Shown here: one piece after another, positions 1-6,815 of the stretch
Numbering within the stretch: position 1 is the stretch's first letter
How the letters are laid out: each line of letters begins with the position of its first letter
Assembly: GCA_032128395.1 (NCBI GenBank)
Contig: JAQBGV010000229.1
Span: 1-23,802 of the forward strand
From: JAQBGV01 sp032128395
GTDB lineage: Bacteria > Planctomycetota > UBA8108 > UBA1146
Reading direction: 5' to 3'
DNA: 23,802 bases
Notes under the pieces: generated by a model
What the model was told of the DNA's origin: nothing
Seen by the model: the letters and a program-made list of their open reading frames with translations, nothing else
Database searches by the model: none
Position numbers and translations under genes: made by a program

Positions 1-110
1 GGTACTCCGACAGGTCCCGGAGATTTGCGTTGTTGAAGCACGGTGGATCAGCGGGCGAACGTCCGGGACAGGCATCACCTGCGGCGAGCCAGTCCCACCA
101 TCTGGATCAC
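1..110. repeat. Dispersed palindromic repeat, copy A (right half only)
   Basis: Positions 1-10 (ggtactccga) and about 46-110 match the middle and right arm of the complete copy at 3792-3924. The conserved arm is at 61-96 and differs from the second copy at about 4 of 36 positions. Its left arm would lie before the window start. It sits downstream of the 3' end of the EF-hand gene, as copy B sits at the 3' ends of two genes. The rest of 1-236 holds no gene I can support; a small hairpin (CGACCC / GGGTCG, 156-171) is the only other structure seen. Confidence 0.7.
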
Positions 111-236
111 CCGATCACGCATCTTCAAGAGCGCGGGGCCGAGGCCGACCGCAGGCGACCCCCTCGGGTCGTCGAGGATCGGCCCCGGCCCCGCAACGCA
201 ACGCAACGCGGCAGACGGTGACTCGGACTCCGCCTC

Positions 237-1208
237 CTAGAGAATGACACCGTCTTTCTTCTTCGGCTCGGCCGGCTTCTCGCCGGGCTCGCCACGGGCC
301 CCGCCGCCGAGTTCTTCCACGGTCAGGGAGCCGTCGCCGTTCGTGTCGATCCGCGGCATCCGGCGCCGCAACTGCTCCGGAATCTCGTCGCCGGTCAGCT
401 TGCCGTCGCCGTCCTTGTCGAGGCGCTGGATCAGCTGGGCCGGGTCGCGAGTGGCACCCTCTCCGCGCTCGCGGTCCGGGCGCGCCGGAGAAGGCGCCGC
501 GAGCTCCGCAAGGGTGATCACGCCGTCCTTGTCGAGGTCGATCGCCTGCATGCGCCGCTGCATCCGCTCCGGGATCTCGTCGGCGGTGAGCTTGCCGTCT
601 TGGTTGGTGTCCATCTGCTCCATGGTGCGCTTCGCCCGCGTCTCGCGCTGCACCGCCGCGGCCTTCTCGAGCTCCTCCAAGGTGAGGAAGCCATCTTTGT
701 TGAGGTCCAGAGCCATCATGCGCTCGGCGCGTTGCTCGGGGAGCTCGTCCTTCGAGAGCTTGCCGTCGGCATTCTTGTCGAGACGCTCGATCGTCTGCGC
801 AGGGTCGATCGCATCGCGTCCACCGGCTCCGTCGCCGCCGCGCTCGCCACGGCGGCCCGCACCGTCGCCTCCGCGCTCGCCACCGCGGCCCGCACCGTCG
901 CCACGGCCGCCGCGCACCGGCTGCGGCATCGCATCGAGCTCGGCGACCGAAATGAACCCGTCGCCATCCGTGTCCGCGTCCTTCAGCCGCTCCGCCATGA
1001 ATTCCGGCAGTTCGGAGACCGCGAGCTTTCCGTCGCCATTCTCATCGAAGCGCTCGATCATCCGCGCCGCGCGGCTCGGAGCCGGTTCATCCTTCTTCTC
1101 GGCCGGGGCGGGCTTCGCGGGAGGGGTCGGGGTAGGAACCGGGTCCTGCGCAGGTGCGGTGATCGGGATCAGGACGATGAAGGCGGCGAGGCAGAGAAAT
1201 CGTCTCAA
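237..1208 (-). CDS. Secreted eight-EF-hand calcium-binding protein
   Basis: The 323-residue product begins with a signal peptide (basic RR, hydrophobic core, APAQ near residue 21) and a Pro/Ala/Lys linker. It then carries eight EF-hand loops starting at about residues 55, 79, 144, 168, 200, 224, 264 and 288. They come as four pairs, and every loop keeps Asp at positions 1 and 5, Gly at 6 and Glu at 12, so all should bind Ca2+. A Gly/Arg-rich tract (about 99-131) separates the first two pairs. I chose the TTG start at 1208 because GAGAGGA lies about 8 nt upstream and the signal peptide follows directly; a longer frame to 1277 adds 23 unlikely residues. It is divergent from the ABC importer. 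A role in calcium-dependent envelope or extracellular structure is inference; no catalytic domain is visible. Confidence 0.9.
   Translation of the reverse strand: MRRFLCLAAFIVLIPITAPAQDPVPTPTPPAKPAPAEKKDEPAPSRAARMIERFDENGDGKLAVSELPEFMAERLKDADTDGDGFISVAELDAMPQPVRGGRGDGAGRGGERGGDGAGRRGERGGDGAGGRDAIDPAQTIERLDKNADGKLSKDELPEQRAERMMALDLNKDGFLTLEELEKAAAVQRETRAKRTMEQMDTNQDGKLTADEIPERMQRRMQAIDLDKDGVITLAELAAPSPARPDRERGEGATRDPAQLIQRLDKDGDGKLTGDEIPEQLRRRMPRIDTNGDGSLTVEELGGGARGEPGEKPAEPKKKDGVIL
829..918. repeat. 33-bp tandem repeat inside the EF-hand gene
   Basis: Two nearly identical 33-bp units (829-861 and 862-894) are followed by a degenerate partial third. On the minus strand they encode the 11-residue unit GGERGGDGAGR, giving the Gly/Arg-rich linker between EF-hand pairs one and two. 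The repeat keeps the reading frame, so unit number could vary between strains without breaking the protein. Confidence 0.75.
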
Positions 1209-1340
1209 GGTTCGGTCCTCTCGAAGGTCTGGCCTCTCGGGATCCAAAGAGCACCAGGGGTGACAGGGGGGCGGCACTCCGCCGGGGACACCTCCCGAAC
1301 CCCGGGGACCGGCCTCGGTTGCGCGAGCACCCCGGTGAGG

Positions 1341-1369
1341 TGGACACGACCCGGGGCATTCCGTAGTGT
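1341..1369 (+). promoter_or_regulatory. Putative promoter of the ABC importer, possibly leaderless
   Basis: TGGACA (1341-1346) and TAGTGT (1364-1369) are spaced by exactly 17 bp. Only six bases (1370-1375) separate the -10 box from the ATG at 1376, and no Shine-Dalgarno sequence precedes that ATG. Transcription would therefore start at or next to the start codon, giving a leaderless mRNA. This is read by eye from consensus similarity only. Confidence 0.4.
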
Positions 1370-1375
1370 CCCCGC

Positions 1376-2158
1376 ATGTCGGATCCCCCGCGCATCGCGC
1401 TCGAGAACGTCGAGAAGAGGTTTTGGGGCGAGCAGACCGCCGCCGTCACGGGGGTCGATCTCAGAGTCCCCGCCGGTGAATTTTGCGTCCTCCTCGGGGA
1501 ATCGGGGTGTGGCAAGACCACCACCCTCAAACTTGTGAACCGCCTCCTCGATCCGACCGCGGGCACCGTCCGGATCGACGGCGAGCCGGCGGCGTCCCTC
1601 GACCCGATCGAGCTCCGCCGGCGCATCGGTTACGTGTTCCAAGGAATCGGGCTCTTCCCCCACTGGACCGTCGCCGAGAACGTCGGCGTCGTCCCGCGCC
1701 TGCTCGGCTGGGATCACACCCGCATCGCGGAGCGCACCTCCCAACTGCTCGAGCGAGTCCGGCTGGGATCCGAGCTCGCTCTGCGATTCCCCCATGAACT
1801 CTCGGGAGGGCAACAGCAACGGGTCGGAGTCGCACGCGCGCTCGCGGCGGAACCGCAGATCCTGCTCGCGGACGAGCCGTTCGGCGCCCTCGACCCGATC
1901 ACTCGGGAGGCGCTCGGCGGGGAGCTGCGGGAGATCCACGCCGAGCTCTCCCTGACCACGCTGCTGGTCACCCACGACGTCGTCGAAGCGCTCCGGCTCG
2001 GCGACCGGATCGTGGTGATGCGCGGCGGCGCGGTGATCGAGGCGGGGACTCCTCGAGAAGTCGCCCGCTCCAGAGAGCCATATGTTGCGGAGTTGATGCG
2101 CCTCCCCCGCGAGCAGATCGCCGAACTCGAGCGATTGCTCGGGGAGTCGGACCGATGA
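1376..2158 (+). CDS. ABC importer ATPase, OpuCA/EgtV-like (quaternary amine or betaine uptake)
   Basis: This 260-residue cytoplasmic ATPase energises the permease encoded next to it. Walker A GESGCGKTT is at residues 41-49, the Q-loop region reads YVFQGIGLFPHWT, the ABC signature LSGGQQQRVGVARAL starts at 142, Walker B ILLADEPFGALDP starts at 162, and the switch His is about residue 200. The FQ..GLFPH..V.ENV pattern is typical of the proline/glycine-betaine/choline (ProV/OpuA/OpuC) subfamily. It ends soon after the ATPase core and lacks the C-terminal CBS pair that many OpuCA/ProV proteins use for osmotic sensing. Its stop overlaps the next start (ATGA at 2155), so the two are translationally coupled. 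The substrate is not fixed by this subunit; EgtV-type ergothioneine import is a candidate because of the fused partner and nearby egtD. Confidence 0.92.
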   Translation: MSDPPRIALENVEKRFWGEQTAAVTGVDLRVPAGEFCVLLGESGCGKTTTLKLVNRLLDPTAGTVRIDGEPAASLDPIELRRRIGYVFQGIGLFPHWTVAENVGVVPRLLGWDHTRIAERTSQLLERVRLGSELALRFPHELSGGQQQRVGVARALAAEPQILLADEPFGALDPITREALGGELREIHAELSLTTLLVTHDVVEALRLGDRIVVMRGGAVIEAGTPREVARSREPYVAELMRLPREQIAELERLLGESDR

Positions 2159-3753
2159 GCGAGAACGTCGCCGCCCGCTTCGCGGATCTCCCTCGCTACC
2201 TCTCGAGCCATCTCGCGCTCTCGGTCGCCGCGCTCGCTCTCGCCATCGCCTTCAGCGTTCCCGTCGGAGTCTGGCTCGCACGGACCCCGCGACTGCGCGG
2301 TAGCGCGCTCGCCATCGCGGGTGCGGCGCAGACGATCCCCAGCCTGGCCCTCCTCGCCCTGATGGTTCCGTTCTTCGTGTGGATCAAGGGCTCCGGTCTC
2401 TTCGGGTGGATCAACAGCCTCTGGATCAGCCGCACGCTAGGGCTCGAGATCGCGCCCCTCGGCTTCTTCCCCGCGCTCGCGGCTCTGACCCTCTACGGAG
2501 TACTGCCGATCCTGCGGAACACCGTCACCGGAATTCTGGGGGTCGATGCAGAAGTGACCGAGGCGGCGTGTGCGGTCGGGATGACCAGCCGGGAGCGGCT
2601 CCGCTTCGTCGAGTTCCCGCTCGCCGCGCCGGTGATCGTCACGGGGATTCGCACCGCGACGGTCTGGGTGGTCGGCACCGCGACGCTCGCGACCCCGGTC
2701 GGTCAGCGCTGTCTCGGCAACTACATCTTCCCCGGACTGCAATTGAGCAACTGGACGATGGTGATGTTCGGGGTGATCGGGGCCGCGACGCTCGCGGTCG
2801 GGCTCGACACGGGAATCGGTGCGATCGAGGGCGCGCTGCGCGCCCGTCGGCCACGGCGCGCGCTCGCACTCGCCGGGGTCCTCGTCGGGATGGTCCTCGT
2901 CGGGCTCCTCCTCCCGACCCTCGCGTCCCTCGGATCCGGCAAGGGCGAAACCCCCCTCCGCATCGGGGCAAAGACGTTCACCGAGCAGTACCTCCTCGCG
3001 AACCTGATCGAGCGAAGCCTCGCCGGCGCGGGGATCGACTCCGAACGGGTGGAGGGGCTCGGCTCGACGATCGTGTTCGATGCCCTCGCGGCGGGGGAGA
3101 TCGACGTCTACGTCGACTACACCGGAACGATCTGGGCGAACGGGATGAAGCGCTCCGGCGGAGGAGCTCCCTCGCGGGTCCTCGCCGAGGTCTCCTGGTG
3201 GCTCGAGTCCGAACACAAGATCCGCTGCCTCGGGTCGCTCGGCTTCGAGAACGCATACGCTCTCGCGGTGCGTCGGAGCGACGCCGAACGGCTCGGGCTC
3301 CGCACCATCGCAGACCTCGCGAAGCACGCCAAGGAGATGCGCATCGGGGGGGACTACGAGTTCTTCGGGCGCCCGGAGTGGGAGAGCCTCGTCGCGGCCT
3401 ACCGGCTCCCCTTCGCCGATCGGTTGAGCTACGACCCGACCTTGCTGTACTCCGCCATTTCGTCGGAGCAGGTCGATGTGATCAGCGCGTTCTCGAGTGA
3501 CGGCCGGATCGCGTCGAACGATCTGGTCGTCCTCGCCGACCCCGCCCACGCGCTCCCCCCGTACGACGCGATCCTCCTCGTCGGCCCGAGCGTCGCCGAG
3601 CGTCCCGACGTGATCGCCGCGCTCCTCCCCCTCGTGGGAGCGATCGAGCTGCGCACGATGCAGGAGGCGAACGGCTGGGTCGACCGGAAGGAAGAGCCGT
3701 GGAGCGTGGAGAGAGCGGGGGCGGAGCTACGGAGGCGGATCCGAGGGGAGTGA
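2155..3753 (+). CDS. Fused permease and substrate-binding protein, OpuCB-OpuCC / EgtU-like
   Basis: The 532-residue protein joins two transporter parts. Residues about 1-255 are a multi-helix permease with an EAA loop (EAACAVGMTSRERLRFVEFP) for docking the ATPase. Residues about 267-532 are an OpuAC-type betaine-binding domain starting RIGAKTFTEQYLLANLI and containing VDYTGTIW and FENAYALAV. The binding domain follows the last helix directly, so it is tethered outside the membrane and no separate lipoprotein is needed. This architecture is known for EgtU (ergothioneine) and for choline, betaine and bile-related OpuC relatives. The start overlaps the ATPase stop. The substrate cannot be assigned from sequence alone; the convergent EgtD gene makes hercynine or ergothioneine an attractive inference, while glycine betaine or choline remains possible. 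Confidence 0.92.
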   Translation: MSENVAARFADLPRYLSSHLALSVAALALAIAFSVPVGVWLARTPRLRGSALAIAGAAQTIPSLALLALMVPFFVWIKGSGLFGWINSLWISRTLGLEIAPLGFFPALAALTLYGVLPILRNTVTGILGVDAEVTEAACAVGMTSRERLRFVEFPLAAPVIVTGIRTATVWVVGTATLATPVGQRCLGNYIFPGLQLSNWTMVMFGVIGAATLAVGLDTGIGAIEGALRARRPRRALALAGVLVGMVLVGLLLPTLASLGSGKGETPLRIGAKTFTEQYLLANLIERSLAGAGIDSERVEGLGSTIVFDALAAGEIDVYVDYTGTIWANGMKRSGGGAPSRVLAEVSWWLESEHKIRCLGSLGFENAYALAVRRSDAERLGLRTIADLAKHAKEMRIGGDYEFFGRPEWESLVAAYRLPFADRLSYDPTLLYSAISSEQVDVISAFSSDGRIASNDLVVLADPAHALPPYDAILLVGPSVAERPDVIAALLPLVGAIELRTMQEANGWVDRKEEPWSVERAGAELRRRIRGE

Positions 3754-3791
3754 GCGGACACCGATCGATTCGAGCATCAAGGCATGGAAGT

Positions 3792-3924
3792 GGGACTGGC
3801 TCACCGAAGGGGATGCCTGTCCCGGACCTCCGCCGGTACTCCGAAGAATGACCCCCGCAAGAGAAGAACCCTGGATCAGCCGGCGAGCGTCCGGGACCGG
3901 CATCCCCTTCGGTGAGCCAGTCCC
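3792..3924. repeat. Dispersed palindromic repeat, copy B (complete)
   Basis: Arms 3792-3827 and 3889-3924 are reverse complements over 36 nt with a single mismatch, and weaker pairing continues inward (CGCCGG / CCGGCG). The spacer is about 61 nt. The left arm begins 38 nt after the transporter stop and the right arm lies 4 nt beyond the EgtD stop on the other strand, so it lies between two convergent genes. It could fold in either transcript and act as a bidirectional terminator or 3'-end stabiliser. The matching copy at the window start suggests a dispersed family resembling REP/BIME elements in behaviour, though I do not recognise a named family. Confidence 0.8.
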
Positions 3925-3928
3925 ATCA

Positions 3929-4906
3929 TCATCGTTGGATCACCTCCAGCAAATAGACCCCGAACAGCTGGTCGTCGTCGGTCCACTCTCCTCGACAGTC
4001 GAAGCCCGCCTCCCGTGCGATCGCGCGCAACTCCTCGGGCGCGTATTTGTAGCTGCACTCGGTGCGGATGCTCTCCCCCGCGACGATGGAGAACTGTTCG
4101 TCCCCGACGTGTACCCACTGGTCCTCGAGACTGACCAGGTGCATCTCGATCCGCCCCTTCGCTTCGTCGTACACCGCCCGGTGGCGATAGCGATCGATCG
4201 AAAAGTCGGTCCCCAGGGCTGTGTTCAGGTGGCGGAGTAGATTGAAATTGAACTCCGCGGTCACACCCTCCGAGTCGTCGTAGGCGCTCTCGAGGATCCG
4301 GCGATCCTTCTTGAAGTCGACCCCGATCAGCAGCGCCCCCCCCGCTCCCACCGTCTCGGCGATCCGTGAGAGGAACTGCACCGCGTCCTCGCGGTGGAAG
4401 TTCCCGATCGTCGAGCCGGGGAAGAACGCGACCCGCCGGCAGGGGCGAGCGAGCGCGGGGAGCGGCACGGGGAGGGAGAAGTCGGCGCGGACCGGCTTCA
4501 CCTCGAGCTTCGGGTAATCGCGCGCGAGTTCCGCCGCGGCGGCGGTGAGATGACTCCCGGAGATGTCGATCGGGATCACGGCGACCGGATCCTCGAGGGC
4601 ATCGAGCAGCATGCGGATCTTGACGATGCTTCCCGCGCCGTACTCGATGATCGCGACCCGCGGGCCGCACCAGCGAGCCACCTCCGCTGCGTGCGCCTCG
4701 AGGATCCGCCTCTCGGTCCGCGTCAGGTAGTACTCGTCGAGTTCGCAGATCCGATCGAAGAGAAGCGATCCCCGCTCGTCGTAGAACCACTTGCAGGGGA
4801 GGGTTTTCTGGCGCTTCTTCGCGAGCCCGGCGGAGACCTCCGCGAGCTGCGCCCGGAGTTCGGAGCGCTGCTGCTCGACCAGATCGAGGTCGTCGTCGCG
4901 GTTCAT
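3929..4906 (-). CDS. egtD: EgtD-type L-histidine N-alpha-methyltransferase
   Basis: EgtD trimethylates histidine with S-adenosylmethionine to give hercynine, the first step to ergothioneine. The 325-residue product has the family pattern throughout: KWFYDERGSLLFDRI near the N-terminus, ELDEYYLTRTE (histidine-pocket Tyr), EYGAGSIVKIRMLLDAL (SAM site), FFPGSTIGNF, AYDDSEGVTAEFNFN (pocket Asn), RIEMHLV and RTECSYKY (the Glu and Ser that, with the preceding Met, shape histidine specificity in EgtD). I chose the ATG at 4906 because it has an upstream GAGG and puts KWFY at the usual distance from the N-terminus. A GTG at 4939 with TGAGGCGG upstream would add 11 residues. It follows the DUF5996-like gene closely, probably co-transcribed. 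No egtB, egtC or egtE is in the window, so the end product is unknown. Confidence 0.9.
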   Translation of the reverse strand: MNRDDDLDLVEQQRSELRAQLAEVSAGLAKKRQKTLPCKWFYDERGSLLFDRICELDEYYLTRTERRILEAHAAEVARWCGPRVAIIEYGAGSIVKIRMLLDALEDPVAVIPIDISGSHLTAAAAELARDYPKLEVKPVRADFSLPVPLPALARPCRRVAFFPGSTIGNFHREDAVQFLSRIAETVGAGGALLIGVDFKKDRRILESAYDDSEGVTAEFNFNLLRHLNTALGTDFSIDRYRHRAVYDEAKGRIEMHLVSLEDQWVHVGDEQFSIVAGESIRTECSYKYAPEELRAIAREAGFDCRGEWTDDDQLFGVYLLEVIQR

Positions 4907-4951
4907 CTCATCCTCGCGAGAGCCCAAGAAGCGCCGCACGGTGCAGCCGCC

Positions 4952-5824
4952 TCAGGAAGATTCCACCGCCCCACGAGCGATGAGACGCGCGGCCGCGACT
5001 CCGGCGGCGAGGAAGCGCGCGAGGGCCGTCGACTGGTCATCGCCCCCCTGCTCGATGAGGTGGCGCACGAGCAGAACCGCGCCGGTCCACCCCTTCTGGT
5101 TCCAGGTGCCGCCGGAAGGAAGTTCGGGGAGCTCCGGCTCCTTCGGGAGGGGCGAAGGAGTCACGTACCAGTACGGCTCGTCGATGAGAGCATCGCCGGG
5201 GAGAAAACCGCTGTTGACCGTCAGCGGCCTCGCGGCGTCATCGCTTCCATCGAGGGTGTCGACGAACGCGATATCGAGGTGATGCGGCCAGGCGAGGATC
5301 GCGCCCGGCTCGATGGCGCCGGTACGGATCACGCCGAGTACGTTCAGGGCGTTCTCGAAGCCGCGGACGAGTTCCCGGTGGGCCGCAGGCGATCGAGTCT
5401 CGAACGGGGCGCCATCCCCGACCGGGTGCGCGGGCATCCCATCGAGTTTGCGGGGGACGAGGGTCTCGAGGCGTGGCGCGACATGGTCGCGGAGGACTTC
5501 CGCCAGTCGCTCGAGGGCAGCCGAGAGGGTCAACCCGGAGAGTGGGATCTCGACGAACGCCTCGACATCGTCGTGGAGGAGCAGGGTGAGGTCCTCGAGA
5601 CGGATCCCGACCCGGCAGATCCGGCTCTCGCCGAATGGAAAGGTGGTCAGCGCGCGCTGCTCCGGGTGCCACCGCAGGGCGGTGTGGGACGAGTCCGGCC
5701 GTTTCTCGATGAGGGTGTTGCCGACCGCCGCCGGAAGCTGGGCCGCCCAGTGACAGGCGAGGCGGGCAGCCCTCAGGGCCTTCAGATCGACCAATTCGTG
5801 GTTTTCGAAGCCCTCGAACGGCAT
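4952..5824 (-). CDS. DUF5996-like protein of unknown function
   Basis: The 290-residue soluble protein resembles the DUF5996 group. An N-terminal half carries ARLACHWAAQLPAAVG and RALTTFPFGESRICRVGIRLED. A C-terminal half carries AWPHHLDIAF, NSGFLPGDALIDEPYWYVTPSP, GGTWNQKGWTGAVLL and an Ala-rich terminal helix. The family name is my recollection of the pattern, not a search result. I chose the ATG at 5824 because GAGAGAGGA lies 8 nt upstream; an earlier ATG at 5899 would add 25 unlikely residues. It ends 45 nt before the egtD ATG (12 nt before the alternative GTG), so the two are probably one transcript. A shared role with EgtD is inference. It is not EgtB: no DinB domain, iron-binding HxHxE motif or sulfatase-modifying-like domain is visible. 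Confidence 0.85.
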   Translation of the reverse strand: MPFEGFENHELVDLKALRAARLACHWAAQLPAAVGNTLIEKRPDSSHTALRWHPEQRALTTFPFGESRICRVGIRLEDLTLLLHDDVEAFVEIPLSGLTLSAALERLAEVLRDHVAPRLETLVPRKLDGMPAHPVGDGAPFETRSPAAHRELVRGFENALNVLGVIRTGAIEPGAILAWPHHLDIAFVDTLDGSDDAARPLTVNSGFLPGDALIDEPYWYVTPSPLPKEPELPELPSGGTWNQKGWTGAVLLVRHLIEQGGDDQSTALARFLAAGVAAARLIARGAVESS

Positions 5825-5964
5825 AGCCGCGTCCTCTCTCGCCGATGGCGCGACATCGCGGGTCGCACGCTCGGAGGGATCATTTCGGTTCCGGAGCAAG
5901 GCCGCGGGATGATGCAGGAATCTGCGCCGATGGGGAAGGGAGAGCGGGGTGTGGGATTCGATTC

Positions 5965-5978
5965 AGGGGCTCTCCCCT
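5965..5978 (-). terminator. Small GC hairpin downstream of the acetyltransferase gene
   Basis: AGGGG (5965-5969) and CCCCT (5974-5978) form a perfect 5-bp stem with a four-base loop, starting 6 nt after the acetyltransferase stop. No U-run follows on the minus strand, so it would be a weak intrinsic terminator at best. Confidence 0.25.
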
Positions 5979-5984
5979 AGCTCA

Positions 5985-6467
5985 TCACGTCAGCTCGCGC
6001 GTCAGCGTCACCGTGTGGAGATGGAACCGAGCTCGCTCGGCGAACCGGATCGCTTCGGCATTGTCGGCGCTGAGGGTCATCTCGATACGAGTGATCCCCC
6101 CTCGCCCGAGTTCGTCCACCACTGAGTTGAGCAGCGCGGACCCGATCCCCCCGTCGCGCACGGCAGGATCGACGGAGATCGCGATGATGTTCCCGATACA
6201 GCTCTCGGAGTGGTGAGGCGGGAGAGTCTCGACGCGACCGTGGCAGTACCCGACGATCTTGCCCGAGGCCTCGACGACGACCCGCAATACCGTCGTCTCC
6301 GAGCCGGCGAGATCACGCAGGTGGTCGAGGTAACGATCCCGCGCCTCCGGGGAGAGCGACCAGCAGGGATGGAATGGCTCGTGGGCTCGCTGCAGATCGC
6401 ACCAGAGGTCTGCGACTTCGGGGAGATCGGCTGTCTCGACCGATCGAATCGTCAGGGTTTCGCTCAC
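5985..6467 (-). CDS. GNAT-family N-acetyltransferase
   Basis: The 160-residue product shows the GNAT fold: TIRSVETADLPEVADLW at the N-terminus, central strands with VLRVVVEASGKIVGYCHGRV, then NIIAISVDPAVRDGGIGSALL. That last segment contains the acetyl-CoA pyrophosphate loop RDGGIG, and the C-terminus has NAEAIRFAERARFH. The GTG start at 6467 is preferred because GAGGGAG lies 6 nt upstream and the domain begins at once; an upstream in-frame ATG at 6608 adds 47 low-complexity residues. The acceptor is unknown. The 348-bp space in front implies its own promoter. Confidence 0.85.
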   Translation of the reverse strand: MSETLTIRSVETADLPEVADLWCDLQRAHEPFHPCWSLSPEARDRYLDHLRDLAGSETTVLRVVVEASGKIVGYCHGRVETLPPHHSESCIGNIIAISVDPAVRDGGIGSALLNSVVDELGRGGITRIEMTLSADNAEAIRFAERARFHLHTVTLTRELT

Positions 6468-6815
6468 GGGTGCTCCCTCTTTCGGTGGGGAGGGAGCGGA
6501 CGCAACCGCGTCTCCGCGCACCCTCGATCTCGCCCTCTGCGGGCTCGCGCAAACCCGCGCTCGCCACCCCACTGTTTTCGGCGGTGGAACAGGCGTTCTT
6601 GAGATCACCCGATGATTCTGGAGCAGGGATGAGGACTCGGTCGAGTTGGTACTGTCGATGAGCGGATCTCGGTCCCTGGACGGTTGTTAACCCCGGTCTT
6701 CGATCCCGGCCGCGAGGACGTTGCGAAGGCTCGGTGTGAATAGGCGAAGGGGCCTTTCAAGTAGCCCTCGGGGTCGCTCGTGGCTGGCTGGGGTTTTTCT
6801 GAGCGTTCGGCACGG
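6468..6815. other. 348-bp intergenic region with no recognised gene
   Basis: The region lies between the 3' end of the PqiA-like gene and the start of the acetyltransferase gene, both on the minus strand, so it should hold the acetyltransferase promoter. I see no tRNA-like fold, no convincing -35/-10 pair, no terminator with a U-run and no ORF with a ribosome binding site and family resemblance. A short imperfect palindrome (gaaggggcctttc, near 6747) is the only local structure noted. Confidence 0.5.

Noticed and set aside
30..240. Two short plus-strand frames at the window start
   Set aside because: They lie over the palindromic repeat copy, with no ribosome binding site and no recognisable protein pattern.
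4952..5824. Assigning the gene upstream of egtD as EgtB
   Set aside because: No DinB-like domain, no iron-binding His cluster and no sulfatase-modifying-factor-like domain; motifs fit the DUF5996 pattern instead.
4394..5980. A 528-codon plus-strand frame opposite egtD and the DUF5996-like gene
   Set aside because: No recognisable domain, low-complexity composition, and it spans two well-supported minus-strand genes.
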